64,000 nucleotides of DNA from Caulobacter sp. (GTDB lineage: Bacteria; Pseudomonadota; Alphaproteobacteria; Caulobacterales; Caulobacteraceae), in contig JARWZW010000056.1 of NCBI GenBank assembly GCA_029866155.1, positions 39,884-103,883 of the forward strand. Reading direction: 5' to 3'. Below are positions 19,057 through 28,068 of the stretch, in pieces (position 1 is the first letter of the stretch; every line of letters starts with the position of its first letter). Made by a program: the position numbers and the translations under genes. The notes below the pieces were generated by a model that saw only the letters and a list, made by a program, of their open reading frames with translations, was not told where the DNA came from and made no database searches.

Positions 19057-19525
19057 GAGCCGGCTCCATGAACGCCTTTTCACCGGGTCTGGGCGTTCTG
19101 GGCCCCACGGTCTTGAACACGCCGACGCCGGTCATGACCAGCCGATCGCCCGACCAGATTCTCCCGCGGACGGTGAAGAGGTCATCTTCCTCGGCCAGCA
19201 GTTCCGCCCGGCCCTCGATCCAGTCCCCCAGCTTTCCGCCGGACAGGAAATCACAGGTCAGCCGCACGGTTACCCAGTAGTGGGAACGAGCCACGGAGAT
19301 GACCCGTCCCCAGGCCATATCGGCGAAGCTCATCAGCATGCCGCCATGACAGTTGGCCATGCCGTTTGTGTGGTGCTCCTCGACCCGGAAGGCCAGGGTC
19401 GCCCCCTCGGGGTCGCCCCGTTCATAGAGCGGTCCGATCTGGCGGCCGAAGCCGCGGGTCCAGTTCAGGAGGCTGTAGCCTTCGGGAATCGCGGCGGTCT
19501 GGGCATCGGTCAGGTCATCGGACAT
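19049..19525 (-). CDS. PaaI-family thioesterase
   Basis: A 158-residue hotdog-fold protein. The motif [20 protein letters not shown] (about residues 54-73) is the HGG-(x)n-AD active-site helix region of PaaI thioesterases, and [21 protein letters not shown] the following strands. It would hydrolyse acyl-CoA thioesters. It is the promoter-proximal gene of a two-gene operon with the alpha/beta hydrolase, overlapping its start. The 68-base gap upstream separates it from the BaiN-type flavoprotein on the same strand. Confidence 0.88.
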   Translation of the reverse strand: MSDDLTDAQTAAIPEGYSLLNWTRGFGRQIGPLYERGDPEGATLAFRVEEHHTNGMANCHGGMLMSFADMAWGRVISVARSHYWVTVRLTCDFLSGGKLGDWIEGRAELLAEEDDLFTVRGRIWSGDRLVMTGVGVFKTVGPRTPRPGEKAFMEPAHG

Positions 19526-19593
19526 GGAGCAAGTCTAACGAGCGTTTGAAAGCGGGTGAAGGGGCTGTTCGCGGGACCTGCGCCAGGGCGCTG

Positions 19594-20790
19594 CTAAGCG
19601 GCCTGGCCAGCGCACCAGCCGGATGACCAGGCCCACTGGAAGTTATAACCCCCCAGCCAGCCTGTGACATCGACCACCTCGCCGATGAAATACAGGCCCG
19701 GCACGTCCCTGGCGGCCAGGGTCTTCTGGTCCAGCCCCTGGGTGTCCACTCCGCCCAGGGTAACCTCGGCCGTCCGATATCCTTCCGACCCCACGGGCTT
19801 GACCTGCCAGGCATTGACCGCATCGGCGGCCTGTTTGAGGACCCTGTCGGAAAGATCGGCCATGTTGCCGACCGCTCCAAGATCCTCGGCAATCATCACC
19901 GCCACGCTCTTGGGCAGTTTCCAGGCCAGCACGGTCTGCAGGGCGTTGCGGGGATGATCCCGGCGCGCGGTCTTCAGGAAGGCCAGAAGGTCTTCCTGAG
20001 GCAAGAGATTCAGTCCGATCTCGTCGCCTTCGCGCCAGTAGGAGGAGATCTGCAGGATCGCCGGCCCGCTGAGACCGCGATGGGTGAAAAGGATCGCCTC
20101 CTCGAACCGGGTCTTGCCGCAACTGACCACGGCGCCGTCTATGGCTACCCCGGCCAGGGGCTTGAGCTGATCCAGAACCTGGACTGCGAAGGTCAGGGGC
20201 ACCAGGGCTGGCCGCGTCTCGGTGACAGCGAGGCCAAACTGCCGGGCCAGATCATATCCCAGGCCGGTGGCGCCCATCTTCGGAATGGATTTCCCGCCAC
20301 AGGCTACCACCAGGGACTCACAGGCCAGGCGTCGACCGCCGGCGGTGACCTCGAACCCGGACGCCGAACGCTCGACCGCGGTGATCTCGGTCGACAACCG
20401 AAGGCCGGCTCCGGCGGCGTCCATCTCCGACAGCAGCATGCCCACGATCTGTTTTGCGGAGCCATCGCAGAAGAGCTGGCCGAGGGTCTTTTCATGCCAG
20501 GCGATCTGGTGACGGTCGACCAGGGCAATGAAGTCCCGGGCCGTATAGCGGCTGAGGGCCGAAAGACAGAAGCGCGGGTTCCGGGACAGGAAGCGGCCGG
20601 CCGGCGCTCCGGTATTGGTGAAGTTGCAGCGGCCGCCGCCGGAGATGCGGATCTTCTCACCGGGCGCATCTGCATGGTCGATGACCAGCACCCGGCGGCC
20701 GCGCTTGCCCGCCTCGATGGCGCACATCATCCCGGCGGCGCCAGCGCCAATCACGAGGACATCATAGGTTTCGGCTGGGGCTTTGCTCAT
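19594..20790 (-). CDS. BaiN/RdsA-family NAD(P)/FAD oxidoreductase
   Basis: A 398-residue flavoprotein of the HI0933/YhiN type. The FAD motif is GAGAAG near residues 16-21, and the family signature KIRISGGGRCNFTN follows at about 46-59. The C-terminus closes the FAD fold with YFIGEVVDVTGWLGGYNFQWAWSSG, the usual final motif. Members reduce steroid-like or unknown substrates; most bacterial copies are uncharacterised. Single-gene unit, divergent from the MFS transporter. The length and both motifs are normal. Confidence 0.9.
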   Translation of the reverse strand: MSKAPAETYDVLVIGAGAAGMMCAIEAGKRGRRVLVIDHADAPGEKIRISGGGRCNFTNTGAPAGRFLSRNPRFCLSALSRYTARDFIALVDRHQIAWHEKTLGQLFCDGSAKQIVGMLLSEMDAAGAGLRLSTEITAVERSASGFEVTAGGRRLACESLVVACGGKSIPKMGATGLGYDLARQFGLAVTETRPALVPLTFAVQVLDQLKPLAGVAIDGAVVSCGKTRFEEAILFTHRGLSGPAILQISSYWREGDEIGLNLLPQEDLLAFLKTARRDHPRNALQTVLAWKLPKSVAVMIAEDLGAVGNMADLSDRVLKQAADAVNAWQVKPVGSEGYRTAEVTLGGVDTQGLDQKTLAARDVPGLYFIGEVVDVTGWLGGYNFQWAWSSGWCAGQAA

Positions 20791-20948
20791 CGCCTGCTTC
20801 GACTCTCCGGCGGAGCGGATGTCAATCGACCTGGCGATCCGATATGCGGAGAGGCCTCAGATGAAGGGGTCCATCATCCTCCCATCTTTCGCATTGCAGC
20901 CGGGCAGTGTTAGACGCTTGAACGTCAATTGCCTCTGGGGGGACATCC

Positions 20949-22607
20949 ATGACGCTGCAGTCCGAGACCGCCACCGAAGAAAAACCGGCTTCCATGGCTA
21001 CCGTCGTTGCGGCCTCCTCCGCTGGGACCGCCTTTGAATGGTATGATTTCTTCATCTTCGGCAGTCTGGCCGGGGTCATCTCCCAGGTGTTCTTCACCGG
21101 TCTGAACGAGACTGCGGCCCTGATCGCCGCCCTGGCCCTTTTCGGCACCGGCTTCGCCTTCCGGCCCCTCGGGGCGCTGATCTTTGGTCGCATGGGCGAC
21201 AAGGTCGGACGCAAGGCCGCCTTCCTGATCACGGTCACCCTGATGGGCGCCGCAACCTTCGCCATCGGCCTGCTGCCGACCTACAGCCAGGCGGGGATCA
21301 TTTCTCCGATCCTGCTGATCGTTCTGCGGATCCTGCAGGGCACGGCCCTGGGCGGCGAATATGGGGGGGCCGCCATCTATGTCGCCGAACACGCCCCGGC
21401 CAACAAACGCGGCCAGATGACCGGCTGGATCCAGTCTTCTGCGGCCCTGGGGCTGCTGGGCGCCCTGGCGGTCATCCTGGCCACCCGCACCGCGGTGGGC
21501 GAGGAGGCCTTCAAGGCCTGGGGCTGGCGCGTCCCGTTCCTGGTCTCCGCCGGTCTGCTGGCGATCTCAATCTTCATGCGGCTGAAGCTTTCGGAAAGCC
21601 CCTCGTTCCAGAAGCTCAAGGACAGCGGCGAGCATTCGGTGGCTCCCTTCCGGGAAGCCTTCGGCCAGTGGAAGAACCTGAAACTGGTGCTGATCGCCCT
21701 TTTCGCCATCATGTGCGCCCAGGGGGCTGTCTGGTATTGCGCCTTCTTCTACACTCAGGTCTTCATGGAGAAGTTCCTGAAGGTCCCGGCCCCCACGGTG
21801 AACCTGCTGATCATGGGCGCGACCGTGGTCAGCGCTCCCCTTTATGTCTTCTTCGGCTGGGCCTCCGACCGCTGGGGGCGAAAGTGGGTCATGTGGTTTG
21901 GCATGGTCCTGGCCCTGCTGGCCTTCCTGCCGGGCTTCCACATGATGACCCAGTTCGCCAATCCCGGCCTGGCCGAGGCGGCCCGCAGGACCCCGGTGGT
22001 GGTGGTGGCCGATCCGGCTGCCTGCAGCCTGCAGTTTGATCCGGTTGGCAAGTCGGCCTTTGTCACCTCCTGCGACATCGCCAAGAGCTATCTGGCCAAT
22101 GCCGGAATCTCCTATGACAACCAGCCAGCCGCCTCCGGCGCAATTGCCGTGGTCAAGGTGGGAGAGGTGGTGGTGACCTCCCTTGAGGGCGGCGGCCTGG
22201 AAAAGGCTTCATTGAAGGCCGCCAGGGCCGATGTCGAAGGCCGCTTGAAGGCGGCCCTTGCCGAAGCGGGCTATCCCGCCAAGGCGGACCCGGCGCGGAT
22301 CAATGTCTGGGGCCTGTTTGGCGTCCTGCTGGTCTTCACTGTGGCGGCCACAGCCCTTTATGGGCCCCAGGCCTCGGCCCTGGTGGAGATGTTCCCGACC
22401 AAGGTGCGCTACACCGCCCTGTCGCTGCCCTATCATGTGGGCACCGGATGGGTCGGTGGTTTCGTGCCCTTCAGCGCTTTCGCCATCGTCGCCGCCACAG
22501 GCAATATCTATGCAGGCTTGGCCTATCCGATCTTCTTCACCGGCATCAGTGTGCTCTGCACCCTGTTGTTCCTGAAGGAGACCAGCGGGCGTTCCCTGGA
22601 GTTCTGA
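20949..22607 (+). CDS. MHS-family MFS transporter (proton/metabolite symporter)
   Basis: A 552-residue, twelve-helix transporter. The family opener SSAGTAFEWYDFFIFG is at about residues 18-33, the loop FGRMGDKVGRK follows helix 3, and GGEYGGAAIYVAEHAP is the MHS signature. It is longer than typical members because about 110 residues are inserted between helices 9 and 10 (after MMTQFANPG), including a Cys pair (AACSLQF, TSCDIAKS) and a charged helix. This loop is probably periplasmic. GGGGGGACATCC precedes the ATG. Relatives import organic acids or compatible solutes; substrate is unknown. Confidence 0.88.
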   Translation: MTLQSETATEEKPASMATVVAASSAGTAFEWYDFFIFGSLAGVISQVFFTGLNETAALIAALALFGTGFAFRPLGALIFGRMGDKVGRKAAFLITVTLMGAATFAIGLLPTYSQAGIISPILLIVLRILQGTALGGEYGGAAIYVAEHAPANKRGQMTGWIQSSAALGLLGALAVILATRTAVGEEAFKAWGWRVPFLVSAGLLAISIFMRLKLSESPSFQKLKDSGEHSVAPFREAFGQWKNLKLVLIALFAIMCAQGAVWYCAFFYTQVFMEKFLKVPAPTVNLLIMGATVVSAPLYVFFGWASDRWGRKWVMWFGMVLALLAFLPGFHMMTQFANPGLAEAARRTPVVVVADPAACSLQFDPVGKSAFVTSCDIAKSYLANAGISYDNQPAASGAIAVVKVGEVVVTSLEGGGLEKASLKAARADVEGRLKAALAEAGYPAKADPARINVWGLFGVLLVFTVAATALYGPQASALVEMFPTKVRYTALSLPYHVGTGWVGGFVPFSAFAIVAATGNIYAGLAYPIFFTGISVLCTLLFLKETSGRSLEF

Positions 22608-22628
22608 GCCCCGACCTTCAGGTCCTCG

Positions 22629-23465
22629 TCAGGTCAGACAGACCACCTGGGCGACCCGCAGGTCCCGGCGCAGGGAATCCGCCACACGGCCATAGTTCTC
22701 CGTATTGACCGCCTCGCCGGTCGCCAGGCCCGTCGGGGTCTGGCCGACGCTCCTGAGGGCCAGAAGCAGGGTTTCGGGCGTGGTGGTGTAGATACGGCCG
22801 CGCCGAGGGGCCTCGGCCACGGTAACCCCCACAACCCGGCCTGCGGCGTCCAGGGCGGGCGCGCCTGACAGGCCGGACAGTGAGCCCTTCAGAGTATCTG
22901 TGCGGCCGACTTCAGCCCAGGCCAGCACCGGCTCAGTCCGGGCCCCGCGTCCCCTCACGATCAGATTTTCCCGGCCCAGGAGCCTGGAGGTGACCTCACC
23001 GGCCTTGCCCTGCGGAAAGCCGGGATGAAAGGCCCGGTCGCCCCGCTTGAGTTGCCGCGCCTCGGCGGCATTCAGCATGGGCAGGGCAGGCGATCCGCCT
23101 TCCGTCCTCAGGACGGCCGCGTCGCCGGTCAGGTCGATATTCACTCTTGTCGCCACCCCGCGACCTTCCGCCACCACGATGGCGGCGGAGCGGCAGCCCT
23201 CGACGACATGACGGGCGGTGATCCAGACGCCCTGGTCGGCCACCGAAAAGGCCGTGCCGCTGCTGGGCTGCTGCGTTTGCTGCATATCGACCACCACCGA
23301 GGGGTCGAAGGGCGAGGAGGGACCCAGGGGAACCTCGGACTGGCCAGGCACCGGCGGCGGTGGCGCGGGGGCGTCGGCCCGCTCCTGCCGGCCGATGGAG
23401 GCGATCACCAAGGCCGCCACCACGGCGGCGTAAATCAGCCAGTCTGGCAGTTTGGGAAAATGCAT
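22629..23465 (-). CDS. Membrane-anchored trypsin-like serine protease
   Basis: A 278-residue protein with an N-terminal membrane anchor (residues 8-24), a Pro-rich linker (30-55) and a chymotrypsin-like domain. The catalytic triad is visible: His86 in ITARHVV, Asp115 in LTGDAAVL and Ser200 in SGLSGAPAL. No PDZ domain follows, so it is not a full DegP/HtrA. The protease would face the periplasm. It lies 7 bases downstream of the DUF350 gene on the same strand and probably shares its promoter. Confidence 0.82.
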   Translation of the reverse strand: MHFPKLPDWLIYAAVVAALVIASIGRQERADAPAPPPPVPGQSEVPLGPSSPFDPSVVVDMQQTQQPSSGTAFSVADQGVWITARHVVEGCRSAAIVVAEGRGVATRVNIDLTGDAAVLRTEGGSPALPMLNAAEARQLKRGDRAFHPGFPQGKAGEVTSRLLGRENLIVRGRGARTEPVLAWAEVGRTDTLKGSLSGLSGAPALDAAGRVVGVTVAEAPRRGRIYTTTPETLLLALRSVGQTPTGLATGEAVNTENYGRVADSLRRDLRVAQVVCLT

Positions 23466-23472
23466 CGAGCCG

Positions 23473-23901
23473 TCAGCCGGCCACCGCCGCCGCCAGGATC
23501 AGAGCCACCGACAGCTTGGCGCCCGCCAGCAGCACGGCGGCGGACATCTCGCCCTCCTGGATCCGTTGCGGCAGACCGTGGAGCAGGAAATCGACGCCCC
23601 TGAATGCCAGGAGCTGGACGAAGATCGTCGCCACGCCCCAGAGGCCGATCTCCAGGGGTGAAACTGAAGCGGACAGCGACACGCAGAGCGGTATGGCCAG
23701 CCCGACCAGAACCCCGGCCAGGGACAGGGCGGCTGCTGTGTTGCCCTCGCGAATCAGGGCGATTTCGCGATGTGGCGTCAGGAACAGATAGATTGCGGCC
23801 CCGCCGATCAGCATGATCAGGGTCAATCCGGCATGTTGCAGGGTCAGGATGAAGCCCCGGGCGAAGGCGACAACTTCCGGGGACTGGAGCTCAGGCGGCA
23901 T
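23473..23901 (-). CDS. DUF350 membrane protein
   Basis: A 142-residue, four-helix inner-membrane protein. The EIALIREGNTAAALSLAGVLVG segment and the two repeated helix pairs (each DUF350 unit has about 60 residues) mark the family, whose function is unclear. It is placed head to tail with the membrane-anchored protease, 7 bases apart, hinting at a joint envelope role. rlmN lies just upstream on the same strand, 62 bases away. Confidence 0.85.
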   Translation of the reverse strand: MPPELQSPEVVAFARGFILTLQHAGLTLIMLIGGAAIYLFLTPHREIALIREGNTAAALSLAGVLVGLAIPLCVSLSASVSPLEIGLWGVATIFVQLLAFRGVDFLLHGLPQRIQEGEMSAAVLLAGAKLSVALILAAAVAG

Positions 23902-23963
23902 CGGGGTTTCTCGGCGACGATCGATCGATGGTTAGCACGGCAGGGGCCGGCGACCGCAAGCTT

Positions 23964-25172
23964 CTAGTTCGGGGCGAGTGGCGACTCTTCGCCCGGGGCC
24001 TGATCGCCTGCGCTCCGGCGCCGCACGCTGGCCCGGACCTTTTCGCTTTCACTCTTCAGCTGGCCGCAGGCGGCCAGGATGTCGCGCCCGCGAGGGGTGC
24101 GGATCGGAGAGGCGTAGCCGGCCTTGTTCAGGATGGCTGCGAAGGTCTCGATGGCGCCCCAGCCAGAGCAGGAATAGGGGCTGCCTGGCCAGGGGTTGAA
24201 GGGGATGAGGTTGACCTTGGCAGGTATGCCCTTGATCAGATTGACAAGGGCGCGGGCCTCTGCCGGACTGTCATTGACACCCTTCAGCATGACATACTCA
24301 AAGGTCACCCGGCGGGCGTTGCTGAGCCCCGGATAGGCGCGGATGCCGGCCATCAGCTCGGCCAACGGATACTTGCGGTTGAGCGGGACCAGTTCGTCCC
24401 TCAGGGTGTCATTGGTGGCATGCAGGCTGATGGCCAGCATGGCCTGGGTCCGGGTTCCCAGGGTCTCGAGCTGGGGGACGACGCCCGAGGTCGAGACGGT
24501 GATCCGCCGGCGGCTGATGCCGATGCCCTCATTGTCCGACAGGATGTCCAGGGCGTCGGCCACCGCGTCGAGGTTATAGAGCGGCTCGCCCATGCCCATG
24601 AACACCACATTGGACAGCAGCCGGTCTTCCTTGTCGGAGGGCCATTCAGCCAGGTCGTCCTTGGCCACCTGGACCTGGGCCACGATCTCGGCGGCGGTCA
24701 GGTTGCGCACCAAGGCCTGGGTGCCGGTGTGACAGAAGGTGCAGTTCAGGGTGCAGCCCACCTGGCTGGAGACGCAGAGCGCGCCGCTGCGGCCGACATC
24801 GGGGATATAGACGGTCTCGATCTCGATGCCGGGAGCGGTGCGAATCAGCCATTTGCGGGTGCCATCCTTGCTGACCTGTCGTTCCACCACTTCTGGCCGG
24901 GCGATGGTAAAGGCAGCGGCGAGCCTGGTCTGGGTTTCCCTGGCCACATTTGTCATGGCCGAAAACTCGGTCGCCCCGGCTTGATGGATCCAGCGCCAGA
25001 CCTGGCTGGCCCGCATCCGCGCCTTGTCGGCGGGAACGACATCCGCCGCCATCAGGGCAGTCTGCAACTGGCTGCGGGTCAGGCCTGAGAGATTGACCGG
25101 CGCCCGGGGCGTCGCATTCATGCCGGGTGCGCTGCCGGTTCGGGCGCGGGAGAGGTCTAGGGTCGTGGACAC
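23964..25172 (-). CDS. rlmN: 23S rRNA (adenine-2503-C2)/tRNA methyltransferase RlmN
   Basis: A 402-residue radical-SAM enzyme that methylates A2503 of 23S rRNA and A37 of some tRNAs. The iron-sulfur ligands are Cys140, Cys144 and Cys147 (CTLNCTFC), preceded by [19 protein letters not shown] follows, and the second catalytic cysteine is in SPYSCSGWG near the end. The GTG start giving [10 protein letters not shown] was chosen because this opening matches Caulobacter RlmN; a downstream ATG (MNATPRA) is possible. A 34-residue ORF lies 86 bases upstream on the same strand. Confidence 0.93.
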   Translation of the reverse strand: MSTTLDLSRARTGSAPGMNATPRAPVNLSGLTRSQLQTALMAADVVPADKARMRASQVWRWIHQAGATEFSAMTNVARETQTRLAAAFTIARPEVVERQVSKDGTRKWLIRTAPGIEIETVYIPDVGRSGALCVSSQVGCTLNCTFCHTGTQALVRNLTAAEIVAQVQVAKDDLAEWPSDKEDRLLSNVVFMGMGEPLYNLDAVADALDILSDNEGIGISRRRITVSTSGVVPQLETLGTRTQAMLAISLHATNDTLRDELVPLNRKYPLAELMAGIRAYPGLSNARRVTFEYVMLKGVNDSPAEARALVNLIKGIPAKVNLIPFNPWPGSPYSCSGWGAIETFAAILNKAGYASPIRTPRGRDILAACGQLKSESEKVRASVRRRSAGDQAPGEESPLAPN

Positions 25173-25258
25173 GGTCGGGGCCTTTGGTGGAGTCCGTGTC
25201 CATATCAGAGGTGGGAGCGTTTGGCGAAGCCGCCTGTCAACAGCGACCTGCGACCGCC

Positions 25259-25363
25259 TCAATAGGCCAGCTTGAGGCCAGTAACCGTTGCCGCGGCAAT
25301 GAGAAAGGCCACAATGATGGCGACTTCATAGGTCTTGAACAGTGGTCCGTTTGGCGAGCGCAT
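25259..25363 (-). CDS. Small single-span membrane protein (34 aa)
   Basis: A short reading frame begins [15 protein letters not shown] and continues into one hydrophobic helix ([19 protein letters not shown]) before TGA. AAGGGGC lies about 10 bases upstream of its ATG. The frame is a clean transmembrane segment with a short cytoplasmic arm, and the wobble positions vary in the way a coding sequence does. It sits between rlmN and the divergent modA. It would be an inner-membrane microprotein of unknown role. Confidence 0.55.
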   Translation of the reverse strand: MRSPNGPLFKTYEVAIIVAFLIAAATVTGLKLAY

Positions 25364-25379
25364 AAAGTCAGGTTGCCCC

Positions 25380-26249
25380 TTGTCTCATTTTGATACGTTT
25401 GGGCCTGACTCCCGCAATCAGGGCGCCACCGGGCCTGCTGCCGTCAGCCTCGCCTTGTCGTGCGCCGATCCGGGGCGCAGACAGCTTCTGGCAGGCCTCG
25501 GTCTTGCCGGACTGACGGCCCTCGGACAGGCCTGGCCCGGCGGCGACGCCCTGGCACGGCCGGCGCCCGTGACCGTCTTCGCCGCATCCTCGCTGGAGAC
25601 CGCCCTTGTCACCATTGCCCGTCGCTATGGCGACCGCGTCGGCGGGCCCCTGAGACTGGTGTTCGGGGCGTCCTCGGCCATGGCCCGACAGATCGCCCAG
25701 GGCGCCCCGGCCGATGTCTTCATCAGCGCCGATCGCGACTGGATGAACTGGTTGGGCCAACGCAGACTTGTCGTTGCCGGGACCCGGCGCAACCTTCTGG
25801 CCAATCGCCTGGTGCTGATCGCGCCCGCAGCTTCAAGGGTCCAGCTGGACCTCAAGCCCGGGATGTCGCTCGTAACAGTCCTGGGGTCCGGCCGCCTTGC
25901 TATGGCAGATCCAGTCTCCGTGCCCGCCGGCAAGTATGGCCGCCAGGCTCTTGTCGCCTTGAAGGCCTGGGACGGGGTTGCGGACCGTCTGGCCAGCGCG
26001 GAGTCTGTCCGGGCCGCCCTCGCCTATGTCGCCCGGGGCGAGACGCCCCTGGGAGTCGTCTACGCCACCGACGCCCTGGCCGAGACCCGGGTGCGGATTG
26101 TGGCGACCTTTCCAGCCGCCAGCCACAGTCCGATCCTGTATCCGGCCGCCCTGGTGCGGGACCGGGCGGCCGCGCGAAGCGTCCTGGCCTATCTGGCGGG
26201 CGGGGAGGCGCGCAGCGTCTTCCGGTCCCAGGGCTTCCTGCCGGCCTGA
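25380..26249 (+). CDS. modA: Molybdate ABC transporter substrate-binding protein
   Basis: A periplasmic binding protein of about 290 residues. VTVFAASSLETALVTIA is the canonical ModA opening with the oxyanion-binding Ser, FGASSAMARQIAQGAPADVFISAD the second binding segment, and ADPVSVPAGKYGRQAL the third. The leader contains GRRQLLAGLGLAGL, compatible with twin-arginine or Sec export. No ATG is available; TTG at 25380 was taken because it clears the divergent small ORF, with TTG at 25335 or 25455 as alternatives. modB is 24 kb away, and no modC is in the window. Confidence 0.88.
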   Translation: MSHFDTFGPDSRNQGATGPAAVSLALSCADPGRRQLLAGLGLAGLTALGQAWPGGDALARPAPVTVFAASSLETALVTIARRYGDRVGGPLRLVFGASSAMARQIAQGAPADVFISADRDWMNWLGQRRLVVAGTRRNLLANRLVLIAPAASRVQLDLKPGMSLVTVLGSGRLAMADPVSVPAGKYGRQALVALKAWDGVADRLASAESVRAALAYVARGETPLGVVYATDALAETRVRIVATFPAASHSPILYPAALVRDRAAARSVLAYLAGGEARSVFRSQGFLPA

Positions 26250-26617
26250 CCGGCGGGGCCAAGAGTCTCGATGATCCAGAAAGTGGCTGCGGCCAGGGAC
26301 AGTCCGCCCAGGATGCCCGCCGTGTTGGCGAGGGCGTCCAGGGGGTCGCCCTGCCGGCCAAGGCCCATCTGTGACTGCAGGACCTCGATTATCAGGCCCG
26401 TCGCGAACAGGCCAAGGCCCAGCTGCAGCCGCCAGCGGGGAAAAGTCCAGGCGCCGCCCAGGGTCAGGGCCAGATAGGCGACGGCATGATGCAGCTTGTC
26501 CGAGCCATCGACGCCGGGCAGACCCGAGGAGGGCGCCAGGGATAGCCAGACGACCAGGCCCGCCAGACCCGCAAACAGGGTCATCCTCAAGGGGGTAGGC
26601 GGAAAAAGCAGCGACAT
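26189..26617 (-). CDS. VanZ-family membrane protein
   Basis: A 142-residue protein with four hydrophobic helices. The VanZ-like signature is SGLPGVDGSDKLHHAVAYLALTL, where the Asp-Lys-His-H cluster opens the second helix, and LIIEVLQSQMGLGRQGDPLDALANTAG, with the conserved E--Q and D-DA-N. Function is unknown in Gram-negatives. The ATG at 26617 was chosen because upstream sequence is hydrophilic. Its 3' end overlaps the 3' end of modA by 61 bases on the opposite strand. Confidence 0.82.
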   Translation of the reverse strand: MSLLFPPTPLRMTLFAGLAGLVVWLSLAPSSGLPGVDGSDKLHHAVAYLALTLGGAWTFPRWRLQLGLGLFATGLIIEVLQSQMGLGRQGDPLDALANTAGILGGLSLAAATFWIIETLGPAGQAGRKPWDRKTLRASPPAR

Positions 26618-26852
26618 GGGGCAGGCTCGCAGGATGGCCGGGAAGGAGGTCACCCTATCCAGGGCTGGCCGGGCCATGGGCTGCAGCCCGCGCAGGTCCT
26701 GTGCAGATCCCAAGGATTCGTCCTGCCTGTCGCCTTTTCCCCGAAGGTCGCGCCCGATCAAATCGAGAGAGGCGGACCTTGCGGCGCCGATTCCCTTTCT
26801 GTCCCGAACCCTCTAGCCTTGGCGAAGTAATTCAAGGGGCAGGGCGGACGCT

Positions 26853-27494
26853 ATGACGGTCAAGGCGGTAATCTGGGATTTTGGCGGGGTGATCACCAGT
26901 TCCCCATTCGAGGCCTTCAACCGGTATGAGGCGGAGAAGGGCCTGCCGCACAATCTGTTCCGGACGGTGAACTCAACCAATCCCGACACCAACGCCTGGG
27001 CAATGTTCGAGCGCAACGAGATCGACACTGCCGGATTTGACGTCAAGTTCCTCGAGGAATCCACGGCCCTGGGCCATCCTGTGCGCGGCGCCGAGGTCCT
27101 GACCCTGCTGTCGGGGGATGTTCGCCCGGCCATGGTGGCGGCGCTCCAGGCCTGCAAGGCGGAGTTCCGGGTCGGCTGCATCACCAACAATGTCCAGACC
27201 GGACACGGGGCGGGCATGGCCCGGTCCTCGGACAAGGCGGCCGCGGTGGCGGACGTCATGGCCCTGTTCGAGGTGGTGATCGAAAGCAGCAAGGCCGGGG
27301 TGCGCAAGCCCGATCCTCGCATCTACCAGATGATGTGCGACGCCCTTTCGGTCGCTCCGGAACACTGCATCTATCTCGACGACCTGGGCATCAACTGCAA
27401 GCCGGCGGCGGCCCTGGGCATGAAGGCCATCAAGGTCTCCAGCCAGGACCAGGCCCTGGCGGAACTCAGTGCGGCGACCGGACTGACCTTCTGA
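26853..27494 (+). CDS. HAD-family hydrolase
   Basis: A 213-residue haloacid-dehalogenase-like phosphatase. Motif I reads WDFGGV (nucleophile Asp9); motif II is CITNNVQ, and motif III/IV combines Lys (KAGVRKPDPRIY) and YLDDLG. Motif I lacks the second Asp of DxD, as in the ACAD10 and epoxide-hydrolase N-terminal branch (DMGGV). Substrate not assignable. Single gene between VanZ and a convergent exported protein; GGGGCAGGGCGGACGCT precedes the ATG. Confidence 0.85.
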   Translation: MTVKAVIWDFGGVITSSPFEAFNRYEAEKGLPHNLFRTVNSTNPDTNAWAMFERNEIDTAGFDVKFLEESTALGHPVRGAEVLTLLSGDVRPAMVAALQACKAEFRVGCITNNVQTGHGAGMARSSDKAAAVADVMALFEVVIESSKAGVRKPDPRIYQMMCDALSVAPEHCIYLDDLGINCKPAAALGMKAIKVSSQDQALAELSAATGLTF

Positions 27495-27513
27495 GGGCTG
27501 GATTTCCCGGAGC

Positions 27514-27945
27514 TCAGAAATCGGTGCAGGTGATCTGGGTATGGGGCCCGTCGCCGGGATGATATCGGGACTGGTCTTCCAGTCCGATCGAAAGGCCCCG
27601 GCCAAAGGCGTCGCTGAAGACCGGGTTGTCGTCGCGGTCAGCCGGGGTCTTGCCGGACGCCCGGCTGATGGCGGCCGATACGGCCTCAAGGCGCCCGCGG
27701 ACCACGGCGAACCGAACAAGTTCCGCCATGTCCGTCAATTCCACGGCCTCAAAGCCGAATATTCGCTTGCCGTCCGGCCGGTATTCGACCTCCTCATCTA
27801 CGCGTGTTGTGACATCTGCGTGGTCAGGTGATCCGGGACGACATTCGAAATAGAGCGCTGTCCGGTCCGGCGCGGCCGGCAGAGCCGTGTCGGGAACCGA
27901 CAGCAGCAGCGCGCCAAGGGCGCAGACGGCTGGAAATGACCTCAT
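27514..27945 (-). CDS. Exported hypothetical protein
   Basis: A 143-residue protein with a Sec signal peptide (MRSFPAVCALGALLLSV, cleaved near TALPA). The mature part has a Cys near its start (YFECRPG) and another at its end (TQITCTDF), which could pair in the periplasm. It has alternating strands and one helix (AVSAAISRASG). I do not recognise the family. AAGG lies 10 bases before the chosen ATG. It converges with the HAD gene. Confidence 0.65.
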   Translation of the reverse strand: MRSFPAVCALGALLLSVPDTALPAAPDRTALYFECRPGSPDHADVTTRVDEEVEYRPDGKRIFGFEAVELTDMAELVRFAVVRGRLEAVSAAISRASGKTPADRDDNPVFSDAFGRGLSIGLEDQSRYHPGDGPHTQITCTDF

Positions 27946-28068
27946 GATTCGACCTTTTCGTTGAGCAGCCGCCGCCAAAGACCAGCCCGGGGCGATAGCA
28001 CGCTGCCTCAGGGACGGAACAGGCCTCCCCGACTTGACCCCTGATGGGGCCCGGCGCAGAAGCGGGCG

